Positions 40,292 through 49,795 of a DNA stretch of 64,000 bases are shown here, one piece after another; position 1 is the stretch's first letter; every line of letters starts with the position of its first letter. The translations under genes and the position numbers were made by a program. Under the pieces are notes generated by a model, which was given only the letters and a program-made list of their open reading frames with translations, was not told the origin of the DNA and searched no databases. The DNA comes from Microbacterium jejuense. Lineage in GTDB: Bacteria > Actinomycetota > Actinomycetes > Actinomycetales > Microbacteriaceae. The stretch is from assembly GCF_019511665.1 (NCBI RefSeq), contig NZ_JAEUAW010000003.1, positions 310,001 to 374,000 on the forward strand. The letters run 5' to 3'.

Positions 40292-41857
40292 TCACGTGGA
40301 CTCGGCGAACTCCATCAGGCGGCCTCCCCGGCGCTCGAAGACCACGGACCCGATCACGACGCCGACGACCAGGACGCCCAGGCCGATCGCCAGGCCGCCC
40401 CACAGCGCCGTGGTCGCCGCGGTGGTGTCCCCCTGCAGGGCAAGCCAGCCGCACCACACGACGGGCGCCGACAGCACGAGGACGCCGAGCATCACGACGC
40501 CCTGCGCGACGGCTCCGCCGGCGCTCGTCCGCTGCGGCTGCTGGAACGGGCTCTCACCCGGCCGCGACACCGCGTACGGCGCCACCACCGACGAGATGCT
40601 CGACAGGCCGAGCCCCGAAAGGAAGAGCACCGCGCACACCCCGGTCAGCGCCGGAAGGATCGCCCATCGTCCGTGCAGCGAGGTGGCCACGGGCACCGCG
40701 ACGGCCAGCAGGGGCACCCCCACCAGCAACACGGGCACGAGGCGCCCGACACGGTCAGACACACCGCGCACGCCCCCCGAGATGTGCATCCACACCGCCG
40801 TGGAGTCGTACGCGACGTCGTCGTGCGGCAGCCAGCCGAGGAACAGTGCCGCAAAGGGCACCGGCACGAGGGCGACGATCTCGGGAGGGACCCCCGCGAC
40901 CAGGAGCGGCACCGTCGTGATGGCGGCGGCGACGGGGATGACGAGCGCGTTGACGACGTACCGGCGGTCGCCGAACCAGTACACGAGGCTGCGCGCGGCG
41001 ATGGCGCCGCCGGGAGTGCCCGGGGCGACGCCGAACCAGCCGAGTCCCGCACGCTCACGGCCCGTGCCGGGCCGCTCGGTCGTCGTCAGCAGCCGGCGGA
41101 CCGCCCACAGCCACAGCAGGCCCAGCGCGACGATCGTCGCGACGGCCACCAGCACGGCCGGCCAGACCGACTGACCCGCCGCGAGCGCACCCGGAATCGC
41201 CCACGCCGCGCCGAACGGCGTCAGCGCCAGTGCGTCGACGGCTCGCAGCAGCTGCTGCGGCACCGCTCCGCGCCATTCGAGCGAGGCGAGGAAGACACCG
41301 ACCGGCACGACCACCACCAGCACGACGAGGACGAAGACGCCCGACAGCTCGCGGGAGCGCCGTTCGCGCAGGAACAGCGACGCGAGCGCGCCGCACACGC
41401 GCGCGAACAGCGAGCAGGTGAGCACGCCGAGCACGACGCTCACGACCCCGATCGCGACGGGAACGCCGTGGTCGGCCCAGACGATGGCCGCACACACCGC
41501 GATGGCGATGAGCGCGAGGATCGGCACGCTGATGAGCCCTGCGACCACGAGGATGCCCGCGAGTCGTCCGCGCGGGAGGCCGAAGAGCGCGAACCGCCGC
41601 GGATCCAGCGGGTCGTCGAGCGCGCCGATGAGCGGGGCGAGCGCGAACCCGAGCGTCACCGCGGAGCCGCCCAGCACCGTGACCGTCCGCACGGCGTCCG
41701 GCGCGGCATCCCTCATCGTCAGCAGCGCCCAGCAGGCACCCGCCGTCGCGGCGGCGAGGATGACGAGCCCGAGCACGACACGCACGACGTGACCGGCGTG
41801 TCCGCGCAGAGCGCCGAACAGCAGCGCGAGCCTCAGCCTGAGAACGTGTGCAGCCAC
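40292..41857 (-). CDS. ABC exporter permease
   Basis: 521 residues from GTG 41855-41857, overlapping the ATPase gene by 25 bases. About a dozen hydrophobic segments are spread along the chain (VVRVVLGLVILAAATAGACW; FVLVVLVVVVPVGVFLA), with short loops and no solute-binding domain. This is the layout of large ABC-2-like exporter permeases in actinomycetes. The substrate cannot be told. Confidence 0.85.
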   Translation of the reverse strand: MAAHVLRLRLALLFGALRGHAGHVVRVVLGLVILAAATAGACWALLTMRDAAPDAVRTVTVLGGSAVTLGFALAPLIGALDDPLDPRRFALFGLPRGRLAGILVVAGLISVPILALIAIAVCAAIVWADHGVPVAIGVVSVVLGVLTCSLFARVCGALASLFLRERRSRELSGVFVLVVLVVVVPVGVFLASLEWRGAVPQQLLRAVDALALTPFGAAWAIPGALAAGQSVWPAVLVAVATIVALGLLWLWAVRRLLTTTERPGTGRERAGLGWFGVAPGTPGGAIAARSLVYWFGDRRYVVNALVIPVAAAITTVPLLVAGVPPEIVALVPVPFAALFLGWLPHDDVAYDSTAVWMHISGGVRGVSDRVGRLVPVLLVGVPLLAVAVPVATSLHGRWAILPALTGVCAVLFLSGLGLSSISSVVAPYAVSRPGESPFQQPQRTSAGGAVAQGVVMLGVLVLSAPVVWCGWLALQGDTTAATTALWGGLAIGLGVLVVGVVIGSVVFERRGGRLMEFAEST

Positions 41858-43158
41858 TCGAGGCCCTCCACGTCGCTGAGGCCGCCCGCGAGCTCGACGA
41901 ACCTCTGCTCGAGCGTGAGCTCGCCGCGGACCTCGTCGACCGTGCCCTCGGCGAGCACCTGCCCCGCGACGATGACCGCGACGCGCGAGCAGACGCGCTC
42001 GACGAGCTCCATGCCGTGACTGGAGAGGATGACCGTGCCGCCGTGCGCGACGTAGGCCGACAGGATGTCGAGGATGATCGCGCTCGACACCGGGTCGACC
42101 GCCTCGAACGGCTCGTCGAGCACGAGCACGCGCGGCGAGTGGATCATGGCGCCGGCGAGCATGACCTTCTTGAGCATGCCCGCGGAGTAGTCCGACACGC
42201 TGCGTCCGAGCGCGTCCTGAAGGTCGAACGCCCGCGCCAGATCGGCGGTGCGGCTCTCGACGACGGCCGGCGGCAGCCCCCGCAGCACGCCGTAGTAGTA
42301 GAGCAGCTGGCGACCGGTCAGCCGGTCGAACGTGCGCAGGCGATCAGGCAGCACGCCCATGAGCTTCTTCGCCGCGAGCGGGTGGGCTGCGGCATCCACG
42401 CCCCCCACCTCGATGGTTCCCCGATCGGGCTCGAGGAGCCCGGCGATCATCGACAGGGTCGTGGTCTTGCCGGCCCCGTTCGGACCGACCAGGCCGTAGA
42501 ACGTGCCCACCGGCACGGTGAGGTCGATGCCGTCGACGGCGTGCGTGCTGCCGAAGCGCTTGGTGACGCCTCGGAGCACGAGCGCCTCACCGGCGGCGGC
42601 CCCCAGGGTCGGCACGACGACGGGCGCGTGAGTGGATGCCGCAGCCGCGGGCTCGGCGTCGGTCTCTTGCTCCACGGGTGCGGCGATCGGCTCCGCAGCG
42701 GAAGGCGCGGGAGCGGGCGTGGACTCGGCCTCGGGTGCCTCGGGCGCGGGTGCGGCGGTGGGAGCCTCTGACTCGGCGGTCGGGGCTGCAGCCTCCGCGA
42801 CAGGCGCCTCTGCTTCTGCGGCGGGCGATTCGACGGCAGGAGCTTCCGTCTCGGCCGTCGAGGGCTGCGCTGCGGCGGGAAGCGGGGGTTTGGGCGGCAC
42901 GACGATCGCGGCCGCCACGGATGCGGCGATCTCCAGGTCGCTCGGCAGGGGCGGCGGCGGCCCCGGATCCGCCGGAGCGGCGGCCGCGCGCTTCTTGCGC
43001 GGTGCGGACTTGCCGCCCTGACGCGGAGCCCGAGCCGGGCGACGCGGCTTCTCGGACGGCTGCGCCACCGTGTCCGAGATCCGCACGACGCGCGCGCTCG
43101 ACGGCCGGTCCGGCTCTTCCGGATCGATGTCGTTCGGCACCGGGAGGGAGGCTGTCAC
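41833..43158 (-). CDS. ABC transporter ATPase with long Ala/Pro/Glu-rich N-terminus
   Basis: 441 residues from GTG 43156-43158. Residues 1-190 are low-complexity: basic at first (RAPRQGGKSAPRKKRAA), then Ala/Glu/Pro repeats. The ATPase runs from 192 on: Walker A GPNGAGKT at 225-232, signature YSAGM (variant of LSGGQ), Walker B VLVLDEPFEAVDPVS and the switch His in ILSSHGMEL. It pairs with the overlapping permease. The N-terminal tail is not part of the ATPase fold. Confidence 0.9.
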   Translation of the reverse strand: MTASLPVPNDIDPEEPDRPSSARVVRISDTVAQPSEKPRRPARAPRQGGKSAPRKKRAAAAPADPGPPPPLPSDLEIAASVAAAIVVPPKPPLPAAAQPSTAETEAPAVESPAAEAEAPVAEAAAPTAESEAPTAAPAPEAPEAESTPAPAPSAAEPIAAPVEQETDAEPAAAASTHAPVVVPTLGAAAGEALVLRGVTKRFGSTHAVDGIDLTVPVGTFYGLVGPNGAGKTTTLSMIAGLLEPDRGTIEVGGVDAAAHPLAAKKLMGVLPDRLRTFDRLTGRQLLYYYGVLRGLPPAVVESRTADLARAFDLQDALGRSVSDYSAGMLKKVMLAGAMIHSPRVLVLDEPFEAVDPVSSAIILDILSAYVAHGGTVILSSHGMELVERVCSRVAVIVAGQVLAEGTVDEVRGELTLEQRFVELAGGLSDVEGLEWLHTFSG

Positions 43159-43353
43159 CGCTCCAACGTATCAAGCGGGCCTGATCGCGTGGCAGATCCT
43201 GTCGCCGAGTCTCTTAATACGCGTTATGTCACGAAACGGCAACGGCGGCCGCCCATTCTGCACCTTTTCAGTCGCCTTCGATACCCTGGTTCCGGCACGA
43301 AGGGGTGTCGCGCCGGTGAACCGGCAGTGAATCACGCACTTCAGGAGCAGATT

Positions 43354-44046
43354 TTGACCCTTCAGACCGTCATCCTCGCAGCCGGAATGGGCTCGCGTCT
43401 CGGACGCAGCCTTCCGAAGCCGCTCACCGAGCTCAGCGACGGCCGCAGCATCATGCAGCAGCAGCACGACAACATCCGCGCTGCGTTCGGCGGCGACGCC
43501 AAGATCACGACCGTCGTCGGCTACCGCGCCGAGACCATCGTCGAGGCATTCCCCCACGTCGACTACGTCTACAACGACCGGTACGACCAGACCAACACGT
43601 CGAAGAGCCTGCTGCGCGCCCTCGCCAAGACGGGCAGGGGTGGCGTGCTCTGGATGAACGGCGACGTCGTCTTCGACCCGCGCGTGCTCGGCCGTGCGAT
43701 CGAGCTCATCGAGCGCGACCAGTCGTTCGTCACCGTCAACACCTCCAAGGTGAGCGACGAAGAGGTCAAGTACACCGTCACGCCGGAGGGCTTCATCAAG
43801 GAGCTGTCGAAGACCGTCAAGGGCGGCATCGGCGAGGCCGTGGGCATCAACTACATCTCCAGCGCCGACAAGAAGTCGTTCATGCGCCACCTCTCGCGCG
43901 TCGACGACCAGGATTACTTCGAGCGCGGCCTCGAGCTCGCGATCGCCGAGGACGGCGTGCTGCTCGCGCCGCTCGACATCTCTGACCTGTACGCCGTCGA
44001 GGTCGACTTCGCCGAGGACCTCGAGCGCGCGAACCTGTTCGTCTGA
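43354..44046 (+). CDS. Sugar-phosphate or alcohol-phosphate nucleotidyltransferase
   Basis: 230 residues from TTG 43354-43356 with AGGAG six bases upstream; GTG 43327 is the next choice, and the frame stays open to 43189. The N-terminus LTLQTVILAAGMGSRLGRSL, PKPLTEL is the NTP-binding signature, then WMNGDVVFDP (metal-binding Asp). Closest in kind are LicC/RmlA-like enzymes that make CDP- or dTDP-activated units. Teichoic-acid polymerases are encoded a few kb on, so a CDP-linked precursor is plausible. Confidence 0.78.
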   Translation: MTLQTVILAAGMGSRLGRSLPKPLTELSDGRSIMQQQHDNIRAAFGGDAKITTVVGYRAETIVEAFPHVDYVYNDRYDQTNTSKSLLRALAKTGRGGVLWMNGDVVFDPRVLGRAIELIERDQSFVTVNTSKVSDEEVKYTVTPEGFIKELSKTVKGGIGEAVGINYISSADKKSFMRHLSRVDDQDYFERGLELAIAEDGVLLAPLDISDLYAVEVDFAEDLERANLFV

Positions 44047-44055
44047 TCAGACGCC

Positions 44056-44099
44056 GAACCGCTGGTCGGATGCCGTTCGCGGCATTCGCCCAGCGGTTC
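44056..44099 (+). terminator. Branched hairpin after the nucleotidyltransferase gene
   Basis: Outer arms GAACCGCTGG (44056-44065) and CCAGCGGTTC (44090-44099); inner arms ATGCCG and CGGCAT around a TTCG tetraloop (44070-44085). GTCTTA follows. It starts nine bases after the stop. Confidence 0.65.
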
Positions 44100-44116
44100 G
44101 TCTTAGGCTGACGTCG

Positions 44117-45022
44117 ATGGCCGAGAAGGTTCACCGCATCCACTCCCTCCCCGACGACGCGCCGTGGCGGGGTGGCCTGCCGCCTGCAGGGTCGCCGGAG
44201 CATCCGCTCACGATCCGCGCCCTCGACCGCGTGCTCGCGATCCAGCGCCCCGCGGTGCTGGCGCATCTGCGCAGCATCCGGCTGCGGCATCCCCACGCCA
44301 CACCGGCAGAGATCGTGCGCATCCTCGAGCGTCGCTACCTCGCGGCCGTCACCACCGGCGGTGCCGCAGTCGGTGCGACAGCCGTCGTCCCGGGCATCGG
44401 GACCGGCGTGACCCTGGCGCTCAGCGGTGTCGAGACCGTGGCGTTCCTCGAGGCCACGACCCTCTTCGCGCAGTCAGTCGCCGAGGTTCACGGCATCCCG
44501 GTCGCCGATCCCGACCGCGCGCGTGCGCTGGTGCTGACCCTCATGCTCGGCAAGGAGGGCGTCGACCTCGTCGCCCAGCTCGCCGGCCAGGCGGCCGGGC
44601 GCGGCCCGAACCGCTCCACCTACTGGGGCGAACTCGTCACCAAGACGCTGCCGCGCGCCGCTGTCGGCCCCATGGTCGACCGCCTCAAGTCCGCGTTCAT
44701 CCGCCAATTCGCCGCTCGCGGCGGGGCCTCGTGGATCGGCAAGGCGCTGCCGTTCGGCATCGGCGCCGCCGTCGGCGGGGCGGGCAACAACATCCTCGGG
44801 CGTCGCGTGCTCACCGGCTCACGGCGCGCGTTCGGGATGCCGCCGATCGACCTTCCCGCGGAGCTCGAGCCCCGCCCGGGGGCGGACCGCATCGAGCGCG
44901 TGGCCGGACGCGGCGTGCGCCGCGCCGGTGAGGCCGTCATCGGCGGCGTCACCCGAGGCTCGGCGGTCGTGGCCGGCATCGTGCGGCGGCGTCGGCCCGA
45001 GCTGGAGGCTCCGGAGGACTGA
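44117..45022 (+). CDS. EcsC-like protein of unknown function
   Basis: 301 residues from ATG 44117-44119, seven bases after TAGGCT. Gly/Ala-rich segments (AVTTGGAAVGATAVVPGIGT; GKALPFGIGAAVGGAGNNIL) could insert in the membrane as glycine zippers. The middle is helical (DRARALVLTLMLGKEG). The pattern resembles EcsC-like actinobacterial proteins. The end is basic, Arg-rich. Confidence 0.6.
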   Translation: MAEKVHRIHSLPDDAPWRGGLPPAGSPEHPLTIRALDRVLAIQRPAVLAHLRSIRLRHPHATPAEIVRILERRYLAAVTTGGAAVGATAVVPGIGTGVTLALSGVETVAFLEATTLFAQSVAEVHGIPVADPDRARALVLTLMLGKEGVDLVAQLAGQAAGRGPNRSTYWGELVTKTLPRAAVGPMVDRLKSAFIRQFAARGGASWIGKALPFGIGAAVGGAGNNILGRRVLTGSRRAFGMPPIDLPAELEPRPGADRIERVAGRGVRRAGEAVIGGVTRGSAVVAGIVRRRRPELEAPED

Positions 45023-45124
45023 CCCTCCTCCCCAGGCGGCGTCGTCGTCGGCGTTTGCACAGAGGGGGACGTTTCCGCCGGGCGAACGCGTCGTGGCGTC
45101 CGACGCCGCTCCTACCGTGGCGCC

Positions 45125-45424
45125 ATGCTGCGAGCCATCGATCCCGACGATCCTCTTCCGCCCTTCGCATATCGCGTGCCGTGGCGCGTCGATCGCCTCT
45201 ACGACCGGCATCCCCTCGTGACCAACGTCGGGCCGGCCGCCCTGGACTTCGTCCGGGCGTTCGTGGATCTCGGCGCTCGGACGGCGACCGAGCACTGGGG
45301 GCAGATGCCTCCCGGCGACACGGCCGAGCTGTGTCTGTGCGACGCCGACGACGACACGACGGTCACCATCGCGTGGTTCCGTCCCGACGACGGTGAGGAG
45401 TACCTGTGGAAGTTCGGGATGTGA
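45125..45424 (+). CDS. Hypothetical protein
   Basis: 99 residues from ATG 45125-45127, six bases after TACCGT (45113-45118), so leaderless. Short strands and acidic loops (CDADDDTTVTIAWFRPDDGE) suggest a small alpha/beta fold. No family recognised. Confidence 0.65.
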   Translation: MLRAIDPDDPLPPFAYRVPWRVDRLYDRHPLVTNVGPAALDFVRAFVDLGARTATEHWGQMPPGDTAELCLCDADDDTTVTIAWFRPDDGEEYLWKFGM

Positions 45425-45460
45425 GTCGCGACGACGGTTCGGCGGAGCGACAATACCGTC

Positions 45461-45691
45461 ATGGGTCTGTTCAGCAAGCTCCCCGAAGAGCCCGTCGAGT
45501 GGGCGGGGCTCCCCTCCGAACCCGCACGAGCCGAGTCCGCGGCCGAACGACTCGCTGCGGCGCCCACGACGGACCTCGGCGGCTTGGGCCTGGCCGACCC
45601 CGGCGCTGCCGGCGCGGTCGAGTCGATCGTGATCCCCGTGGCCCCGGTGATCGAGATCGCACAGCCGCAGGAGTCGGGCGAGGACGAGTAG
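45461..45691 (+). CDS. Small acidic hypothetical protein
   Basis: 76 residues from ATG 45461-45463. MGLFSKLPEEPVEWAGLPSE is followed by Ala/Leu/Pro-rich, disordered sequence ending QESGEDE. No family. The 245 bases after it hold no gene but contain the LacI-type operator. Confidence 0.5.
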   Translation: MGLFSKLPEEPVEWAGLPSEPARAESAAERLAAAPTTDLGGLGLADPGAAGAVESIVIPVAPVIEIAQPQESGEDE

Positions 45692-45876
45692 ACGCCTGCG
45701 TCGAACGCTGTTCGGAGTCTTGCTCCGGGCGGGCCGACACACTCGCCGTGATGGTCCCGCACCGGCTGCTGGACCGGGACCTTCGCGAGCTGACCGACGA
45801 CAGCGCGGCGGGCGGGGCGACGAACCGCTCCGCTCGACGCGGGCGGCGCCGCGATCGTGCGTGGATGCCATAGAAA

Positions 45877-45890
45877 TGCAAGCGCTTACA
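45877..45890. promoter_or_regulatory. LacI/MalR-type operator before maltokinase
   Basis: TGCAAGCGCTTACA is one base from the perfect palindrome TGCAAGCGCTTGCA, with the central CG step typical of LacI-family sites. It lies 33 bases before the -10 box TACGCT (45924-45929) of the maltokinase gene. Confidence 0.6.
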
Positions 45891-45936
45891 GGTCGTATCT
45901 CGACAGGGCTCGGGCGTGGGGCATACGCTCGCACGT

Positions 45937-47325
45937 ATGGACAGCACCCTGGCGTGCCTCGCGGCCTGGATGCCGCGACAGCGGTGGTACGCCGCGAAGG
46001 GTCGACCGCCGAGCCTGCGCCTCGTGTCGTGGTGGGACCTCCCGCCGGCCGCCTCCGGCCCCGACCCCGGCGGCGCGCGCGTCCGGACCTACCTCGTGGC
46101 GGATGAGGGCGCACTCCCGGTGGTGCTGTACCAGATCCCCGTCGTCGAGCGCGCGACCGAGACGGTGGATGCCGATCCCGAGCACGTCATCGGGAGCCCG
46201 GAGCCCGGCAGCACCTTCATCGACGGCCCGTTCGACGATGCCTACGCGCACGCGCTGCTGGCGCTCGTCGAGGAGGGCGGCCTCGCCGTGGGACCGCAGA
46301 CGACCGCCACCGGGCGCCCCGCGCCCGCGGCCGCTCCGACGGGGCAGCGGCGCGTCGCCCGCGTCGTGAGCGGCGAGCAGTCCAATACGTCGCTGATCTA
46401 CGAGGGCGACGGCGTCCCCGTCATCTGCAAGGTCTACCGCCAGCTGCACGCGGGCCTCAATCCCGACATCGAACTGCAGGAGTCGCTCGCCGCCGCCGGG
46501 TCCGGCCGCGTCCCGACCCCCATCGGCTGGATCGAGGGCGCGTGGCCCGACCTGTCGACCGCGCACGGCGTCGTGCACGGATCCCTCGCGTTCGCGCAGG
46601 AGTTCCTCCCGGGCGTCGAGGACGCATGGCGCGTGGCCCTTCATGCGGCCGCGCGCGGTGAGGACTTCCGCAGACCGGCGTACGAGCTCGGCGCGGCCAC
46701 CGCCGATGTGCACCGCGGCCTCGCCGCCTGCTTCCCGACGCACGCGGCGGGCGACGCCGACCGCAGCGACACGGCGGCGGCGTGGGGGCGCAGGCTCGCG
46801 ATCGCGATCGCGGAGGTGCCCGAACTCGGTCCGCAGCGAGAGGCGATCGAATCCGTCTACCGACGGGCGCTGGACGTGCCGTGGCCCCCGCTGCAGCGCA
46901 TCCACGGAGACTTCCACCTGGGGCAGGTGCTGCACGCCCCGGGCCGCGGCTGGGTGCTGGTGGATTTCGAGGGCGAGCCGCTGCGGCCTATGAGCGAGCG
47001 CGTGCAACCCGATCTCGCGCTGCGCGACGTCGCCGGGATGCTCCGGTCGTTCGACTACGTCGCGGGCTCGCTGCGGCTGGACGACCCCGATCGCTCCCCC
47101 GAGGCGGTGCGCGAGTGGGCGGCGGCGGCACGCGCCTCGTTCGTCGACGGCTACGCCGCCACGTCCGGGAGCGACCTCGACCCGCGGCATCCCCTGCTCG
47201 CCGCGCTGGAGCTCGACAAGGCCGTGTACGAGGCGATCTACGAGGCCCGCAACCGGCCCACGTGGGTCGCGATCCCCCTCAGCGCCATCGCACGCCTGGT
47301 CGAGCGTCCGGCACCCGTCGTCTGA
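45937..47325 (+). CDS. Maltokinase
   Basis: 462 residues from ATG 45937-45939, seven bases after TACGCT. N-terminal cap LAAWMPRQRWYAAKGRPPSL is typical of maltokinases (Mak/Pep2). The kinase part has RVVSGEQSNTSLIY, VICKVYRQLHAGLNPDIELQ and catalytic RIHGDFHLGQVL, then WVLVDFEGEP. It makes maltose 1-phosphate from maltose and ATP, feeding GlgE in glycogen/alpha-glucan synthesis. No treS or glgE gene is adjacent here. Confidence 0.9.
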   Translation: MDSTLACLAAWMPRQRWYAAKGRPPSLRLVSWWDLPPAASGPDPGGARVRTYLVADEGALPVVLYQIPVVERATETVDADPEHVIGSPEPGSTFIDGPFDDAYAHALLALVEEGGLAVGPQTTATGRPAPAAAPTGQRRVARVVSGEQSNTSLIYEGDGVPVICKVYRQLHAGLNPDIELQESLAAAGSGRVPTPIGWIEGAWPDLSTAHGVVHGSLAFAQEFLPGVEDAWRVALHAAARGEDFRRPAYELGAATADVHRGLAACFPTHAAGDADRSDTAAAWGRRLAIAIAEVPELGPQREAIESVYRRALDVPWPPLQRIHGDFHLGQVLHAPGRGWVLVDFEGEPLRPMSERVQPDLALRDVAGMLRSFDYVAGSLRLDDPDRSPEAVREWAAAARASFVDGYAATSGSDLDPRHPLLAALELDKAVYEAIYEARNRPTWVAIPLSAIARLVERPAPVV

Positions 47326-47336
47326 GACGCGGCGTC

Positions 47337-48617
47337 TCAGGACTCGTCGTCGAGCTCGGCCTCGTCATCGGGCTCGTCGTCGTCCTCATCGGCGACCGAA
47401 CGCGCGTACCACCGCTCCCAGTCGTCCATGAGTCGCTGGATGGCGCCTTCGAAGCGCGCCGTCGCCGCGCCCGGCGTGGTGTCGCCGAAGTAGTGCCTCA
47501 CCCACTGCTCCAGCCGCGTGACGGCATCGGCATCGCCGAGCACCCGCTCGGTCTCGGCGACGATCTCGGGCGCCGAGGCGGCATCCAGCCACTCGCAGGC
47601 CGACAGGTACCCGTGAGTGTCGATCGCCGCGGCCGGATCGACGGGTCGCGTGATGAGCAGCGGCTTGTCGGCGGCGAGCCGGTCGTACACCATCGCCGAG
47701 ATGTCGACGATCGCGACGTCTGCCGCGGCCAGCTGCCAGCCGAGCTCCGGACCGTCGTCGAAGACGTGGCGGGCGGAGGGGTCGGCGGCGTTCGCTGCCG
47801 CGATCGCAGCGATGATGCGCTTGTTCGCCGCGCCGTACTCGGGGTTCACGACGCCCGAGCGGGGGTGCGGACGGTAGAGCACGCGATGCCGACCGGTGGC
47901 GAGCAGCGCCGGGACGAGGGCCTCGCCGTGCGTGACGATCGATCCGTAGTGGGCCGACGGGCGGTCGCCCTCCCACGTCGGCGCGTACAGCACGACGGTG
48001 CGCTCGTCGGGCGTGTACGGCAGGACGCCCGAGTAGTGGTCGGCCTGCGGGCGCCCGATCTCGATCGTGCGGCGCTCGATGTCGTAGTCCCACAGCACGC
48101 GCTCGAGCCGCTCACGCGCGGCGTCGCCGGCGATCATCGCGTAGTCGTACGCCTTGTACTGGTTGGTGGTCATGTACATCTTGTCGGACTCGCCGTGGTT
48201 GATGAACACGTGCCAGCGGCGGCCGTAGCGGAACATCTGGAAGTTGCGGGTGTTCTGGTTGACGTACAGCACCACGCGGATGTCCTGCTGCGCGATGAAG
48301 CGCTCCAGGTCGCGCACGGTGGGCACGAACGCGACGGGCAGGGCACCGTCGGCCAGCAGCGCCTCGGCACCGGTCGCGGCACGGCTCAGCACGACGACGG
48401 GCCACTTCTTCGCGAGGCCCGCGAGCGGCTTGTACCACTGCCGCATCTGGTACATGTTGACCGCGCCGTCGGCGAAGTACACGGCGACGCGGTAGTGGAA
48501 CGGGGGATGCTGCGGCCCGGCCGCCAGCGTGCGACGGACGTCGATCACGGCTGAGCGATTGCGCACGGCCTTGCGGACGAGCGCGACCGCCTTCTTCACA
48601 TCCGAGACCAGACCCAC
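47337..48617 (-). CDS. CDP-glycerol glycerophosphotransferase-like protein
   Basis: 426 residues from GTG 48615-48617. GT-B type: YRVAVYFADGAVNMYQMRQW in the first half; TVVLYAPTWEGDRPSAHYGS and RVLYRPHPRSG, then ADVAIVDISAMVYDRLAADK in the second, the glycerophosphotransferase (TagF/B) pattern. No membrane segment. Acidic tail (DEDDDEPDDEAELDDES). Divergent from the GT2 gene. Confidence 0.82.
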   Translation of the reverse strand: MGLVSDVKKAVALVRKAVRNRSAVIDVRRTLAAGPQHPPFHYRVAVYFADGAVNMYQMRQWYKPLAGLAKKWPVVVLSRAATGAEALLADGALPVAFVPTVRDLERFIAQQDIRVVLYVNQNTRNFQMFRYGRRWHVFINHGESDKMYMTTNQYKAYDYAMIAGDAARERLERVLWDYDIERRTIEIGRPQADHYSGVLPYTPDERTVVLYAPTWEGDRPSAHYGSIVTHGEALVPALLATGRHRVLYRPHPRSGVVNPEYGAANKRIIAAIAAANAADPSARHVFDDGPELGWQLAAADVAIVDISAMVYDRLAADKPLLITRPVDPAAAIDTHGYLSACEWLDAASAPEIVAETERVLGDADAVTRLEQWVRHYFGDTTPGAATARFEGAIQRLMDDWERWYARSVADEDDDEPDDEAELDDES

Positions 48618-48658
48618 GCGTCCAGCCTATCGAGCGGTGCGCATGACATGATCGACCA

Positions 48659-49753
48659 GTGCAGGACGAGCAACACGGACGCAGGGACGCTCCCATCCCC
48701 CCTCCCGGCGCCGGTGTGAGCTTCGTCATGCCGGTGCTGAACGAGCGCGCCTATCTGCGGCGCGCCGTCGAGACGGTGCTGGCGCAGGACATCGCCGCGC
48801 CGACCGAGCTCATCCTCGCGCTGGGCCCGTCCAACGACGGCACCACCGAGCTCGCGCACGAACTGGCACGTGCCGATGCGCGCGTCGTGCTCGTCGACAA
48901 CCCGGCCGCCGACATCCCCGTCGGGCTGAATCTCGCGATCCGCGCCGGCCGCTACCCGACGGTCGTGCGCGTCGACGCCCACTCCGAGCTCGACCCGTCG
49001 TACGCCCGCCGCGCGCTGCAGACGCTCGACCGCGTGCGGGCGGCCAACGTCGGCGGCGTCATGCAGGCGGACGGGCGCACGCCCTTCCAGCGCGCGGTCG
49101 CCCGTGCCTACAACTCCACCATCGGGCTCGGCGGCGGCGCCTACCACGGCGGCACGCAGGAGGGCGAGGCCGAGTCCGCCTATCTCGGCGTGATGCGCCG
49201 CGACGTCCTCGAAGAGGTCGGGCTGTTCGACGAGAGCATCCGCCGCGGCGAGGACTGGGAGCTCAACCTCCGGATCCGCCGTGCCGGGTATCGGGTGTGG
49301 TTCGACCCGTCGCTGTCGGTGACGTACTGGCCGCGCGAGAGCTGGACGCGGCTCGTGCGTCAGTTCGCCGCGACGGGACGGTGGCGCGGCGAGCTCGTGC
49401 GTCGATTCGGGCGCGGCAACTCGCTGCGGTTCTTCGCACCGCCCGCCCTGGTGCTGACGATCATCCTCGCGGTCGTGGTGGGCGTGCTGCAGGCGACCGG
49501 CGTGCTGACCGGCTGGTGGTCGGTCGCGGCATCCCTCGTCTACCTGCCCGTGATCGCATACGTCGTGCTGATCGCCGGCGTCGCGCTCGGCTCCGGCGGT
49601 GGGCGAGGATGGCGCGACAAGCTGTGGTCGGCGGCCGTGCTGCCGACGATGCACCTGTCGTGGGGCTGGGGGTTCCTCGGCGGCGTCATCGTCGGAGCCC
49701 GCGACACCGTCGACACGTCGCGGCTCGGCAGCCGCAACACGCCGCTCCCCTGA
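48659..49753 (+). CDS. GT2 glycosyltransferase with C-terminal membrane segments
   Basis: 364 residues from GTG 48659-48661, six bases after CATGAT (48647-48652). GT-A fold: VSFVMPVLNERAYLRRAVET, LGPSNDGTTEL, VRVDAHSELDP (metal-binding DxD variant) and RRGEDWELNLRIRRAGYRVW. Three membrane segments follow (VLTIILAVVVGVLQATGVL). Likely adds sugars to a lipid-linked or cell-wall polymer, given the teichoic-type genes on both sides. Confidence 0.88.
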   Translation: MQDEQHGRRDAPIPPPGAGVSFVMPVLNERAYLRRAVETVLAQDIAAPTELILALGPSNDGTTELAHELARADARVVLVDNPAADIPVGLNLAIRAGRYPTVVRVDAHSELDPSYARRALQTLDRVRAANVGGVMQADGRTPFQRAVARAYNSTIGLGGGAYHGGTQEGEAESAYLGVMRRDVLEEVGLFDESIRRGEDWELNLRIRRAGYRVWFDPSLSVTYWPRESWTRLVRQFAATGRWRGELVRRFGRGNSLRFFAPPALVLTIILAVVVGVLQATGVLTGWWSVAASLVYLPVIAYVVLIAGVALGSGGGRGWRDKLWSAAVLPTMHLSWGWGFLGGVIVGARDTVDTSRLGSRNTPLP

Positions 49754-49795
49754 GCGCGGCCGTCGCCGTCGGCGCGCGACCCGGCGCACGGGGCG

